A stretch of 64,000 nucleotides of DNA from assembly GCF_002483235.1 (NCBI RefSeq), contig NZ_DLHN01000037.1, forward strand, positions 62,001 to 126,000, written 5' to 3'. This document shows positions 24,894 to 34,457 of this stretch, piece after piece (position 1 is the stretch's first letter; each line of letters opens with the position of its first letter). Source of the DNA: Pedobacter glucosidilyticus. Lineage in GTDB: Bacteria > Bacteroidota > Bacteroidia > Sphingobacteriales > Sphingobacteriaceae. The position numbers and the translations under genes are program-made. Below the pieces are notes generated by a model. That model made no database searches. It saw only the letters and a list, made by a program, of their open reading frames with translations, and had not been told where the DNA came from.

Positions 24894-25829
24894 GTGGATA
24901 GTAAACAGCAAGCATATACTCACATGATAAAAGCTGAAGCAGAACGCTTAGGCTTTATGTTTTGCGGTATTGCCAAAGCTGGTTTTCTTGAAGAAGAAGC
25001 GCCCAAGCTTGAACAATGGTTAAAAGAAGGAAGACATGGAAAGATGTCTTATATGGAAAATCATTTTGACAAAAGATTAGACCCAAGATTGCTGGTTGAT
25101 GGCGCAAAATCTATCATTTCTGTTGCATTAAACTATTATACTCCCCAAAAGCAAACTGACCCCGAAGCCCCTAAAATATCAAAATATGCGTATGGCACCG
25201 ATTATCACTTTGTTATAAAAGATAAATTAAAAGCTTTACAGCAATTTATATCGCAAAATATAGGAGAGGTAGCCGGAAGAGCTTTTGTTGATTCTGCACC
25301 CGTTTTAGACAAAACTTGGGCAAAAAAAGCTGGTATAGGTTGGATTGGAAAAAACAGTAATCTCTTGAATAAAAAATCTGGGTCTTTTTTCTTTTTAGCA
25401 GAGCTGATTATTGATTTAGAATTAGCTTACGACCACCCGTTCCAAACCGACCACTGTGGAACCTGTACCAGGTGTATTGATGCCTGCCCTACTGAAGCTA
25501 TTATTAAACCTTATTTGGTTGATGGCAGCAAATGTATCTCTTACTTAACCATAGAGCTAAAAGAGCAAATTCCTCATGAGTTTAAAGGTAAAATGGACAA
25601 CTGGATGTTTGGTTGTGATATTTGCCAAGATGTTTGCCCATGGAATAGTTTTTCTACCCCGCATCAAGAAGAGCAATTTAACCCTCATCCAGATTTACTA
25701 CATTTAAATAAAAAAGACTGGGAAGAAATTACTGATGATGTTTTTTCAAAATTATTTAAAAAATCTGCTGTAAAGCGAACCAAATTAGTAGGATTAAAAC
25801 GCAACATTAATTTCTTAAAATCCAAATAA
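24894..25829 (+). CDS. queG: Epoxyqueuosine reductase
   Basis: QueG reduces epoxyqueuosine to queuosine in tRNA with a cobalamin and two 4Fe-4S clusters. The 311-residue protein has KISKYAYGTDYH, FVDSAPVLDKTWAKKAG in the cobalamin domain, and two ferredoxin motifs: CGTCTRCIDACP near residue 187 and CDICQDVCPWN near residue 243. The C-terminal HEAT-like part of longer homologues is absent. The start is GTG 24894; an internal ATG at 24924 would remove ten residues, but relatives appear to have a similar short lead before the IKAEA segment. Confidence 0.94.
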   Translation: MDSKQQAYTHMIKAEAERLGFMFCGIAKAGFLEEEAPKLEQWLKEGRHGKMSYMENHFDKRLDPRLLVDGAKSIISVALNYYTPQKQTDPEAPKISKYAYGTDYHFVIKDKLKALQQFISQNIGEVAGRAFVDSAPVLDKTWAKKAGIGWIGKNSNLLNKKSGSFFFLAELIIDLELAYDHPFQTDHCGTCTRCIDACPTEAIIKPYLVDGSKCISYLTIELKEQIPHEFKGKMDNWMFGCDICQDVCPWNSFSTPHQEEQFNPHPDLLHLNKKDWEEITDDVFSKLFKKSAVKRTKLVGLKRNINFLKSK

Positions 25830-25854
25830 AATATAAACTACTAATTTAAGTAAC

Positions 25855-26952
25855 CTAATTAGACCTACTGATTTCTATGATTTTATCATTTATACCATTA
25901 CTGGTAGAAAAATAAACTTTACCATCTGGTGCCACACAAATAGCTCTCTTTCTTCCGTATTGTGCTCCAAAAAAATCTTGACTAGCTACTATAGCTGTAC
26001 CTGCATCATTTAGTTTTAGTTGGACCAATTTACTAGCTTTTAAAGTAACCAATAGCAAAGAGTTTTTCCATTGCGGTATGCTGTTATGGTTGTAATAAGT
26101 TAATCCGGCGGTGGCTATGGTTGGTGTCCAAGTTTGTAAGGGTGCGGCAACATTATTGTTTGTACAGAAGGTATTTTCTGCACTATTATCACAAGCGCCT
26201 ACAACATTCGGCCATCCATAATTACGATTTTTCTCTATCAAATTTATCTCATCATCGGTATTAGGACCATGTTCTGATGCATATAATTTTCCATCTACCA
26301 TCACCAATCCTTGTGCATTACGATGCCCAAAAGACCAAATTTCACTATCTGGCATAGGGTTATCAGCAGGTATACTCCCATTTAGGTTAATTCTTAAAAC
26401 CTTACCAGCTAAAGAATTTTTGTTTTGTGCCAGTGCAGTATTATTAGCATCCCCGGTTGTAATAAAAAGCTTTAAATCAGGCGATATAAGCAATCTACTT
26501 CCATTATGAATATTAGCGGCTGGGATATTATCTAACAGAACTAAAGGACTATTTAGGGTTTGATTATTGTAGGTATACCTCACTACTTTTTCTGTGTAAA
26601 CACCTAGTCTGTTATAATTGTAAACCACATAAACATAGGGCTCGGTAGCAAAGTTAGGATGTAAAGCCATTCCTAGCAATCCGCCTTCTCCTCTAGCATC
26701 AATATCAGGAATGGTAAATAAAGGTTTTACTTGTTTAGTTGCTATTTCTAGTCTGCTAATTTTGCCACTACGCTCTGTAAACCAAATATGATCATCTGGA
26801 CCATAAATAATTTCCCAAGGATGAGAAAGCCCTGTTGCCATTTCTGTTGTAGCAAATTCTGCATCAGCTAAAGGTGTTTCCTCTTGTTGTCCTTTCTTTT
26901 CACAGCTTATAAAGAGAAAGAATAGTGCAAAGCTTAATAAACTATATTTCAT
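25855..26952 (-). CDS. PQQ-dependent glucose/sorbosone dehydrogenase family lipoprotein
   Basis: The protein has a lipobox (LFFLFISC, Cys17) and a six-bladed beta-propeller of the soluble glucose dehydrogenase/YliI family. Recognisable segments are ATGLSHPWEIIYGPDDHIWF, GEGGLLGMALHPNF, AANIHNGSRLLI, and SFGHRNAQGLV. These enzymes oxidise sugars with PQQ and sit at the cell surface or periplasm; whether this member binds PQQ is not shown. It lies alone, convergent with queG, whose stop is 25 bases away, and is followed by mutS2 on the same strand. Confidence 0.86.
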   Translation of the reverse strand: MKYSLLSFALFFLFISCEKKGQQEETPLADAEFATTEMATGLSHPWEIIYGPDDHIWFTERSGKISRLEIATKQVKPLFTIPDIDARGEGGLLGMALHPNFATEPYVYVVYNYNRLGVYTEKVVRYTYNNQTLNSPLVLLDNIPAANIHNGSRLLISPDLKLFITTGDANNTALAQNKNSLAGKVLRINLNGSIPADNPMPDSEIWSFGHRNAQGLVMVDGKLYASEHGPNTDDEINLIEKNRNYGWPNVVGACDNSAENTFCTNNNVAAPLQTWTPTIATAGLTYYNHNSIPQWKNSLLLVTLKASKLVQLKLNDAGTAIVASQDFFGAQYGRKRAICVAPDGKVYFSTSNGINDKIIEISRSN

Positions 26953-27016
26953 AATAGGGATTTTGAAATATAAACGTTTATCTGCAAGAAATAGTTTTTA
27001 CACCTTGATTATCAAG

Positions 27017-29383
27017 CTATTTAAGATATACATAAGTAATCCCATCCCCGCCCCTATCGGCATGTTCGTCTTCCATTCTGCTTACTTCGCTATATTTTTT
27101 CAGGTAATTTCTTATCAATTTCCTTAAAATACCATCGCCTTTACCATGTATCACTTTAAAAGAATTCATATTAAACATAATGGCTTTATCCAGATATTTT
27201 TCTATTTCGTATAGCGCATCGTCACCTCTCTTACCTCTTACATCTATTTCACTTACAAAATCCGCAGCAGACTGCGTATGGGTTACTCTGCTAAGTTTAC
27301 GAATGTCTTTGGGTACCTCGCTATTAGAAACCTTTATAGCCCTATTTTTTTTCACAACAGACCTTAACTCGCCAAAAGCAATAATCAAATTATCTTTATT
27401 AACTTCTAAAACTTGAGCTATATTACCAGAATCTGTTAGCTTAATCCAATCACCTTCTTTAACCTCTACAGTTTCATTAGTAATTTGCTTTGGCTTTTCT
27501 GCCTTTATTTCGTTCTTTTTAAGCTCTGTATGAAGCTGACTTCTCAATTCCTGAGTCTTTTCTTTATCAGCTTTGCTTTCTTTTATCTCAGCAATGGTAT
27601 TTTCTACAAGTTTATTGGCATTTTTAATGATTTGTTGCGCTTCAAGCTTGGCTTCTTTGAGGAGGTTTTTCTTATTTTCATCATAAAAAGCTTTTAACTT
27701 CTCATTCTCATCTAGTAATGATTTTGCTTTTCTCTGAAGCTTATCTATCTCAATCTTTTTCTCTAAAACTTCTTTTTTATCACGTTCTAAATCAATCAAT
27801 AAAGTATCTACTTTTCTTTGCTGTATACTGATTTTACTCTTCGCTAAATCTAGCAATTGTTTAGATAAACCAATTTTTTGTGCAATTTCAAAAGCATAAG
27901 AACTGCCAGGCTTACCCATCTCTAACATGTAAAGCGGTTGCAGATGGATATTATCAAAAATCATAGATGCATTTTCAATACCAGTGGTATGATTAGCAAA
28001 TATTTTCAGATTAGAATAGTGTGTGGTGATTACTCCAAAAGCGTTTTTCTTGTTGATGATTTCTAAAACAGCCTCAGCAATGGGCCCACCAAATTGAGGA
28101 TCGGTACCGGTACCAAATTCATCTATCAATACCAAAGTTTTGGCGTTGGAAAACTCCGTAAAGTATTTCATTTTTGATAGATGAGCGCTATAAGTACTTA
28201 AATCGCTTTCTATGGATTGATCGTCTCCAATATCAGCAAAAAGCTGTTTAAATATGCCAAATTCTGATTCCTCTGCCACAGGCACCAACAAACCGGCTTG
28301 TACCATAATTTGTAATAAGCCTACGGTTTTCATGGCTACGGATTTACCTCCTGCATTAGGCCCAGAAACCAATAAAATCCTAGTTTTCTCGTCTAAATGC
28401 ATATTTAAAGGCACTACAGGTTTTCCGTTTTGCTTTGCCCCTATAACCAATAAAGGATGACGAGCATTCACCAATTTTAACCTCGTATCTTTTAAAACAA
28501 CAGGCATTTCTGCATCAATTTCAATAGCAAAAAGTGCTTTTGCCCTTACAAAATCCAGCTTGGTTAAAAAGTTATGATAAGAATATAAAATAGGTACGTA
28601 AGGGCGAGTTTTATCTGTTAAGTCGGTTAAAATTTTGATGATTTCCCTTCTGCGCTCAAACTCCATATCCCTTATTAGGTTATTGAGGTTAAAAACTTCT
28701 TCGGGTTCTATGTAAACGGTTTGCCCAGATGCAGACTCATCATGAACAAAACCTTTTAATTTCCTTTTATTTTCTGCTAAAATAGGGATACAAATTCTAC
28801 CATCTCTAACGGTTAAACTACCATCGGCAACCCAGTTGTTTTGTTGGGCATTTTTATAAATCTGGTCTACTTTTTTACGGGCATCTTGTTCTGCTTTGGC
28901 AATAGCATCAGTTAAATAAGCTAATTCTTTAGATGCATTATTCTTGATTTTACCCTTAACATCTATAATCGCTTCTATATTTTTAATGATGCTTTTTTCT
29001 ATAGGTAAATGCTCAAACAGTGCTTCTAAATTAGGATACAAGCCATTCCGCTCTTCAAAATATTTGATAACCGCAAAAACTGTAAGCAAAGAATTATAAA
29101 TCTGAAAAAACTCTTCCTCACTTAAAAAAGTACCTTCTATTTTGGCTTTATCAGAAAGTCTTTTGATGTCAAAAAAACTTTGGATGGATAAAGGCTGATC
29201 GTTCTTAATGATATTTTTAAACTCTTGCGTTTGCTTCAAGAACTTAATTATCTGATCATAATTAGCCATGAACTGGATTTTATCCACCATTCCACGCCCC
29301 ATATCACTCATACAAAAAGATCTGATGTTGGCTTTTATCTCATCAAAACCTAATTTGTCTAAACTATTTACTGGATAAATCAT
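27017..29383 (-). CDS. mutS2: Endonuclease MutS2
   Basis: MutS2 is a 788-residue ATPase that suppresses homologous recombination and may act on stalled ribosomes. The clamp region is followed by the MutS ATPase with Walker A GPNAGGKSVAMKT near residue 340 and Walker B TLVLIDEFGTGTDP. A long coiled coil spans about residues 510-630, and the C-terminal Smr domain (residues 710-788) has the conserved EIDVRGKRGDDAL and HGKGDGILR motifs of the nuclease. All parts are present and length is normal. Its start is 27 bases after the DUF4296 gene upstream on the same strand. Confidence 0.95.
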   Translation of the reverse strand: MIYPVNSLDKLGFDEIKANIRSFCMSDMGRGMVDKIQFMANYDQIIKFLKQTQEFKNIIKNDQPLSIQSFFDIKRLSDKAKIEGTFLSEEEFFQIYNSLLTVFAVIKYFEERNGLYPNLEALFEHLPIEKSIIKNIEAIIDVKGKIKNNASKELAYLTDAIAKAEQDARKKVDQIYKNAQQNNWVADGSLTVRDGRICIPILAENKRKLKGFVHDESASGQTVYIEPEEVFNLNNLIRDMEFERRREIIKILTDLTDKTRPYVPILYSYHNFLTKLDFVRAKALFAIEIDAEMPVVLKDTRLKLVNARHPLLVIGAKQNGKPVVPLNMHLDEKTRILLVSGPNAGGKSVAMKTVGLLQIMVQAGLLVPVAEESEFGIFKQLFADIGDDQSIESDLSTYSAHLSKMKYFTEFSNAKTLVLIDEFGTGTDPQFGGPIAEAVLEIINKKNAFGVITTHYSNLKIFANHTTGIENASMIFDNIHLQPLYMLEMGKPGSSYAFEIAQKIGLSKQLLDLAKSKISIQQRKVDTLLIDLERDKKEVLEKKIEIDKLQRKAKSLLDENEKLKAFYDENKKNLLKEAKLEAQQIIKNANKLVENTIAEIKESKADKEKTQELRSQLHTELKKNEIKAEKPKQITNETVEVKEGDWIKLTDSGNIAQVLEVNKDNLIIAFGELRSVVKKNRAIKVSNSEVPKDIRKLSRVTHTQSAADFVSEIDVRGKRGDDALYEIEKYLDKAIMFNMNSFKVIHGKGDGILRKLIRNYLKKYSEVSRMEDEHADRGGDGITYVYLK

Positions 29384-29410
29384 CTACTGCTCAAATTAAA
29401 CTTGAAACAC

Positions 29411-29950
29411 CTATTTAATAGGCCTTCTTCTAACCCTAAGGCTATCTTGTGTTTGACGTTGTATTTCTTTAATCTCTTTACGGATGATTCCTTTATTTAA
29501 ATCCACAGTTTTAGCAACAGAGTCTTTTTTAAGCTTATAAATTAGACTACTGCTAATAATTGCTTTGTTTAAACTATCAATAAATTTAAGCGGCAATCTT
29601 AAAGTTCTTAACTGTTCTTTATTGATTTCATCTTGCATTCTTAACAAACTATCCTCAACAACTTCATATATCTCTTTCATCTGCTCGGTATTTTTACCAT
29701 AATATTTTAAGCTGGTGCTAAACTTTGCAGAATCTATTTGATGCCTGTTAAAAACATAGTTATAGCGGTCTTTGGCAAAAATCAATAAAGAATCCTGATT
29801 AAATCTAACATCCAAAGCAGCATCACTTAAGTGCATATCAATCAATACATTAGCCATTTCATCTTCGGCTATCAAGTTATCAGGCTTATCATCATTGTTA
29901 CAGGCTACAAAAAAAATAAGTAAACAAAACAAAGCCAGCAATTTTTTCAT
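29411..29950 (-). CDS. DUF4296 lipoprotein
   Basis: The protein begins MKKLLALFCLLIFFVACNND, a signal peptide with lipobox Cys16, then a conserved helical region PDNLIAEDEMANVLIDMHLSDAALD that matches DUF4296, a family restricted to Bacteroidota as far as I know. The rest is charged and helical. ATG 29950 is used; an in-frame ATG 15 bases upstream would place extra basic residues before the signal peptide. It is divergent from the YggS gene and precedes mutS2. Function unknown. Confidence 0.85.
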   Translation of the reverse strand: MKKLLALFCLLIFFVACNNDDKPDNLIAEDEMANVLIDMHLSDAALDVRFNQDSLLIFAKDRYNYVFNRHQIDSAKFSTSLKYYGKNTEQMKEIYEVVEDSLLRMQDEINKEQLRTLRLPLKFIDSLNKAIISSSLIYKLKKDSVAKTVDLNKGIIRKEIKEIQRQTQDSLRVRRRPIK

Positions 29951-29989
29951 TCGTATTTTTACCATTTAAAAAGCTAAAATTACAGATAA

Positions 29990-30682
29990 ATGAGCATTAC
30001 AGATAATTTATTAAAACTAAAAAAAGAGATAGAGCAAGAAGATGTAAAACTCATTGCTGTTTCTAAAACAAAACCAGTTGAAGATATTATGGAAGCTTAT
30101 TTGGCTGGGCAACGTTTGTTTGGAGAAAACCATGTGCAAGAATTGGTAGAGAAGCATGAAGCCCTACCAAAAGATATAGAATGGCATTTAATTGGCCATT
30201 TACAAACCAATAAAGTAAAATACATTGCCCCTTTTATACACCTCATCCACTCGGTTGATAGTTTAAAGCTATTACAAGAAATTAATAAGCAAGCTGCAAA
30301 AAATAATAGGGTTATCAATTGCTTATTACAAGTTTACATTGCCGATGAAGAAACAAAATACGGTTTAGGTTTTGATGAGGTGATAGATTTATTACGCTCT
30401 GATGAATTTGCAAGCTTACAAAACATAAAAATTGTTGGCTTAATGGGAATCGCAACCAATTCTGATAACGAGAAGCAAATAAAGGAAGAGTTTTACGAGC
30501 TTAAAACTTTATTTGATGGTATAAAAACCTCTTATTTTAGGAAAGATGATGGATTTAAAGAAATTTCTATGGGTATGTCTACCGATTATAAAATTGCCAT
30601 AGAACAAGGCTCTACCATGATAAGAATTGGAAGCGATATTTTTGGCAAAAGAGTAATTAAGCATTTTAAAAACGTAGAATGA
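29990..30682 (+). CDS. YggS family pyridoxal phosphate homeostasis protein
   Basis: This 230-residue PLP-binding protein (PLPBP, YggS) buffers free pyridoxal phosphate rather than catalysing a reaction. It has the LIAVSKTKP segment with the PLP lysine (K26), RLFGENHVQEL, the EWHLIGHLQTNKVK motif, and a C-terminal MGMSTDYKIAIEQGSTMIRIG. Length is normal. Its stop overlaps the start of the GNAT gene by four bases, so the two are translationally coupled. Divergent gene upstream is a DUF4296 lipoprotein. Confidence 0.93.
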   Translation: MSITDNLLKLKKEIEQEDVKLIAVSKTKPVEDIMEAYLAGQRLFGENHVQELVEKHEALPKDIEWHLIGHLQTNKVKYIAPFIHLIHSVDSLKLLQEINKQAAKNNRVINCLLQVYIADEETKYGLGFDEVIDLLRSDEFASLQNIKIVGLMGIATNSDNEKQIKEEFYELKTLFDGIKTSYFRKDDGFKEISMGMSTDYKIAIEQGSTMIRIGSDIFGKRVIKHFKNVE

Positions 30683-31137
30683 TTAGAGAAGCCCAAAAAT
30701 TAGACTGCCCAAGAATGTTAGAGTTGATTCATGAACTTGCCCTTTATGAAAAAGCACCTGATGAGGTTACCGTTACTTTAGAAGAGTTTATTGATGCTGG
30801 TTTTGGAGAAAAGCCCGTTTGGAAAGCTTTTGTAGCAGAAATTGAGGGTAAAGTAGAAGGCTTTGCTTTGTTTTACATACGCTACTCTACCTGGAAAGGC
30901 TGCCGTTTATATCTTGAGGATTTTATTGTTACTGAAAAGATGCGTGGCCGAGGAATTGGCAAACTATTATTTGAGCGCACCATACAAGAAGCTAAAGAAA
31001 AAGGCTATAAAGGTATGGTTTGGCAAGTACTTGATTGGAATGAGCCTGCTATAAATTTTTATAGAAAATATGAAGCTTACTTAGAAAATGGCTGGCTTAA
31101 TGCTTCATTATCCAGCCAACAAATACAAAAATTCTAA
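30679..31137 (+). CDS. GNAT family N-acetyltransferase, SSAT-like
   Basis: The 152-residue protein has the acetyl-CoA-binding GNAT core: LYLEDFIVTEKMRGRGIGKLL (motif A, RGRGIG), and WNEPAINFYRKYEA near the C terminus. The overall layout, with YEKAPDEVTVT near the start and GFALFYIRYSTWKG in the middle, resembles spermidine/spermine or thialysine acetyltransferases. The substrate is an amine by inference only. It overlaps yggS by four bases and is followed by a DUF3298 lipoprotein gene after three bases. Confidence 0.9.
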   Translation: MIREAQKLDCPRMLELIHELALYEKAPDEVTVTLEEFIDAGFGEKPVWKAFVAEIEGKVEGFALFYIRYSTWKGCRLYLEDFIVTEKMRGRGIGKLLFERTIQEAKEKGYKGMVWQVLDWNEPAINFYRKYEAYLENGWLNASLSSQQIQKF

Positions 31138-31140
31138 CTT

Positions 31141-31938
31141 ATGAAACATTATATTTTACTAGCTTTCATTGCTCTTACATTTATTAGCTGTAATCAAAAT
31201 AAGCCAAAACAGGCAGAACAAGAACATGCTAAACAAATTGCTAAAGATACCTTAGCTTATGAACTTATAAACTTTTATAAAACCACACCAAGCTGTAAAA
31301 GTGATACTTGCGAAGCCTATGTAAAAGCTGTTTACCCGGTTTTTAAAACAGATTCTTTAAACAAATTTGTCAGCAAAATCATTACTACTTTACCTTATAA
31401 TGGTGTACCAACAAATAATTTAAACTTAGCTGCAGATTCTTTTATTAACGATTATCTAAGGTTTAAAAAAGAGTTTCCTGATAGCCCAGCAGGCTACGCA
31501 TGGGATCAGAATTTTAGAATAGCTTATCAGGATAAAGATTTTATCAATTTCGCTTATCAAACCTATGTTTATACGGGTGGGGCACATGGTTTAGAAACCA
31601 TTCAGTATTTCAATGTTTCTAAAAAAGACTATCAAATTATACAACTAAAAGATATTTTTGATAAAGATGAAAGAGCGCAATTAAATACTATTGCCGAGCA
31701 AATTTTTAGAAAACAAGAAGGCTTAAAAGCCGATGATAACTTAGACAGCTATTTCTTTGACGAGCAAAAGTTTAAGCTTAATGAGAACTTCATCATCACC
31801 GATAAGGGATTAAAATTTATGTATAACCCTTACGAGATTAAAGCGTATGCTTATGGCAGAACAGAACTGCTTATCCCATACGAAGACATGCAAGAAATCA
31901 TAAAAAAAGAAAGTATTTTATCAAAATTCAAACTATAA
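31141..31938 (+). CDS. DUF3298 (RsiV/PdaC-like) lipoprotein
   Basis: The 265-residue product has a lipobox (ALTFISC, Cys17), a DUF4163-like middle part, and a C-terminal DUF3298 domain with YTGGAHGLETIQYFNVS and DKGLKFMYNPYEIKAYA. The domain pair occurs in RsiV anti-sigma factors and PdaC deacetylases of Gram-positive bacteria; here there is no transmembrane anti-sigma part. Its role is unknown. It ends on the base where the aspartate kinase start codon begins (TAATG), a sign of coupled translation. Confidence 0.83.
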   Translation: MKHYILLAFIALTFISCNQNKPKQAEQEHAKQIAKDTLAYELINFYKTTPSCKSDTCEAYVKAVYPVFKTDSLNKFVSKIITTLPYNGVPTNNLNLAADSFINDYLRFKKEFPDSPAGYAWDQNFRIAYQDKDFINFAYQTYVYTGGAHGLETIQYFNVSKKDYQIIQLKDIFDKDERAQLNTIAEQIFRKQEGLKADDNLDSYFFDEQKFKLNENFIITDKGLKFMYNPYEIKAYAYGRTELLIPYEDMQEIIKKESILSKFKL

Positions 31939-33203
31939 TGGAGGTATTCAAATTTGGTGGCGCTTCTGTAAAAGACGCCGATGGTATTAAAAACTTAAGT
32001 CTTATACTTAAGAAAAACATCGGTAAACAGCTATTAGTGGTTATTTCTGCTATGGGTAAAACTACCAATGCTTTAGAAAAACTTACCAAAAGCTATTTTG
32101 ATAAAAAAGATGATGTTTTTGATATTCTAGACGAGATTAAAACTTATCATTTTAGTATTTTAGACCAACTTTTTGAGAATAAAAACGCCAAAGTTTTTGA
32201 TGAGCTTAATAACACTTTTGTGGAAATTGAGTGGATAATTGAAGACGAACCACAAGATGAGTTTAATTTCATTTACGACCAAATAGTTTCTATTGGCGAA
32301 ATCCTTTCTACCAAGATAGTCAGTCATTATTTAAATACCGTTGGTATTAACAACAAATGGCTTGATGCCCGTTCCTACATCCAAACGGATAATACTTACC
32401 GCGAAGCCAAAATTAACTGGGAGAAAACAGAAAAGTTAATTGCTCAAGGCATCCCTCCTATCTTGAAAGAGCAAATGGCCATTACACAAGGTTTTATTGG
32501 CAATACCTCAGAAAATTTCACAACTACTTTGGGCAGAGAAGGTTCTGATTATACTGCATCTATTTTTGCAAGTTGTTTAAATGCAAGCCAAGTTACCGTT
32601 TGGAAAGATGTACCGGGTATTTTAAATGCTGACCCCAAATTATTTAAAGATACCCAAAAACTGGACGAATTATCTTACGCAGAAGCCATAGAAATGACTT
32701 ATTATGGTGCTACAGTTATTCATCCAAAAACCATTAAACCGTTACAAAATAAAGGTATTCCACTATTTGTGAAGCCTTTTATGCAACCAGAAGAGGCAGG
32801 AACCATCATTAAGGAAGCCGATATTGCTATTCGGATTCCTATTTTGATTGTAAAGCAAAACCAACTGTTGTTGAGTATATCAACTAAAGATTTTTCTTTT
32901 ATGACGGAGCATCATCTAAAAGATTTATTTGCGGCTTTTTCTCAAACAAATATTAAAATTAACATGATGCAGGTATCAGCACTTAGTTTTTCTGCTTGTT
33001 TTGATGATGATGAAAGCAAGTTTAATCAGCTTAAAAATTTACTTGAGGCAAATTTTAGTTATAAATACAACAATCATTTACAGCTTATAACTATTAGGCA
33101 TGCTACAGAAGATAGCATAAAAACTTATGCACAAGCAAAGAGTTTATTGCTAGAACAAAGAAGCAGAACAACAGCACAGTTTATCCTAAAAAATGATGAA
33201 TAA
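31938..33203 (+). CDS. lysC: Aspartate kinase (monofunctional)
   Basis: Aspartate kinase makes aspartyl phosphate for lysine, threonine and methionine synthesis. The 421-residue protein has VFKFGGASVKDADGI at the N terminus, TTTLGREGSDYTAS for the substrate site, and the VWKDVPGILNADPK motif, then about 130 C-terminal residues with ACT-like character (SFMTEHHLKDLFAAFSQTNI) as the regulatory part. It is not fused to homoserine dehydrogenase. Its start overlaps the previous stop by one base and its end overlaps the methyltransferase gene by 11 bases. Confidence 0.93.
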   Translation: MEVFKFGGASVKDADGIKNLSLILKKNIGKQLLVVISAMGKTTNALEKLTKSYFDKKDDVFDILDEIKTYHFSILDQLFENKNAKVFDELNNTFVEIEWIIEDEPQDEFNFIYDQIVSIGEILSTKIVSHYLNTVGINNKWLDARSYIQTDNTYREAKINWEKTEKLIAQGIPPILKEQMAITQGFIGNTSENFTTTLGREGSDYTASIFASCLNASQVTVWKDVPGILNADPKLFKDTQKLDELSYAEAIEMTYYGATVIHPKTIKPLQNKGIPLFVKPFMQPEEAGTIIKEADIAIRIPILIVKQNQLLLSISTKDFSFMTEHHLKDLFAAFSQTNIKINMMQVSALSFSACFDDDESKFNQLKNLLEANFSYKYNNHLQLITIRHATEDSIKTYAQAKSLLLEQRSRTTAQFILKNDE

Positions 33204-34368
33204 AGCACTTTTAGATAAAGAAGTTCAGGATTATATTAGGCTTAACGCCGATGTCGATGTGAATAAAATTATCTTAAAAGGCTCCCCGTTTAAAGGTATT
33301 GATGTAAAAGAAATTGCTAACCAAATACAAGGGAAGAAAGCAACAGCCAAAAAGCTCCCCTTATGGGCAAATACTGATGGCATTATTTATCCACCAAAAC
33401 TAAACTTAGAGCAGTCATCATCAGAAATAACAGCACTTTATAAAAGCAAATTGGTTAAAAATGCCAAATTGGTTGATTTAACAGGTGGTTTTGGTGTTGA
33501 TGATTTTTACTTTGCTAAAGAAGCTAAAGAGGTTGTACATTGCGAACTTAATACGCAACTATCTGCCCTAGCACAACACAACAACCAATTGTTAGGTGCT
33601 CAGAACATTACATTTCATACCGGCGATAGCCATGAATACCTGCAAAAAATACAGCAAACTGATATTATTTATACAGACCCCTCTAGAAGAGTAGAAAACT
33701 CGAAAGTATTTTTATTGCAAGATTGCGAGCCAAACATTATCCAACATCTGGATTTTTATTTATCTAAAGCTTCAAAAATCATATTAAAAGCAGCCCCTAT
33801 TTTAGATATTTATGCAGCGGTTAAGGCGCTTAAATATGTAAGCGAAATACATGTTGTAAGTGTAAATAACGAGTGTAAAGAGCTTTTATTCATTATAGAA
33901 AAGCAAGCATCAGCAACTAAAATTATTTGTGCTTTATTAAGTGTTGATCATCAAAATATCTTAGAATTTCCATATCTGGAAGAAGAAAACATCATCAGCC
34001 CAAGCTATAAAAACCCCGAAACTTATTTGTATGAGCCAGATGCTGCTATTTTAAAAGCTGGTCTTTTTAAAAGTATTGCCCAAAAGTTTGACTTATATAA
34101 ATTACATCAGCATTCGCATGTATATACTTCAACAGTATTAAAGCAAGATTTTCCAGGTCGTGTTTTAAAGATTAAAGCGTATTATGATTTAAAGCAATTT
34201 TCTAGACAACAAATAGAACAGGCAAATGTTATATGCAGAAATTTTCCGTTGAAACCAGAAGAGGTGAAGAAAAAGTTTAAGATAAAAGATGGTGGTGATA
34301 CCTATTTGTATTGTACAACCATTTCTAATGGATTAAAGATTATGATAATTGCAGAAAGAATTATCTGA
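33193..34368 (+). CDS. Class I SAM-dependent methyltransferase with THUMP-like domain
   Basis: The 391-residue protein has a helical N terminus, a class I methyltransferase core with LVDLTGGFGVDDFYF (motif I) and IIYTDPSRR (motif IV, DPPxR type), and a C-terminal THUMP-like domain ending KDGGDTYLYCTTISNGLK. The DPSRR motif and layout suggest an RNA or nucleobase substrate. The exact target is unknown. It overlaps the aspartate kinase gene by 11 bases, so expression is coupled though the functions appear unrelated. Confidence 0.87.
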   Translation: MMNKALLDKEVQDYIRLNADVDVNKIILKGSPFKGIDVKEIANQIQGKKATAKKLPLWANTDGIIYPPKLNLEQSSSEITALYKSKLVKNAKLVDLTGGFGVDDFYFAKEAKEVVHCELNTQLSALAQHNNQLLGAQNITFHTGDSHEYLQKIQQTDIIYTDPSRRVENSKVFLLQDCEPNIIQHLDFYLSKASKIILKAAPILDIYAAVKALKYVSEIHVVSVNNECKELLFIIEKQASATKIICALLSVDHQNILEFPYLEEENIISPSYKNPETYLYEPDAAILKAGLFKSIAQKFDLYKLHQHSHVYTSTVLKQDFPGRVLKIKAYYDLKQFSRQQIEQANVICRNFPLKPEEVKKKFKIKDGGDTYLYCTTISNGLKIMIIAERII

Positions 34369-34376
34369 AATTATTT

Positions 34377-34384
34377 TACATTTG
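34377..34384 (+). promoter_or_regulatory. -7 element (TACATTTG) for the ROK gene
   Basis: The octamer fits TAnnTTTG exactly and lies 73 bases before the ROK-family start codon. I see no TTTG at the usual -33 distance. Confidence 0.4.
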
Positions 34385-34457
34385 AAACAAATTAAACATC
34401 TATTAAATATCCAGACTTAAACACAGCCTAAATTTTCATGATTTTTAAATTAAAAAA

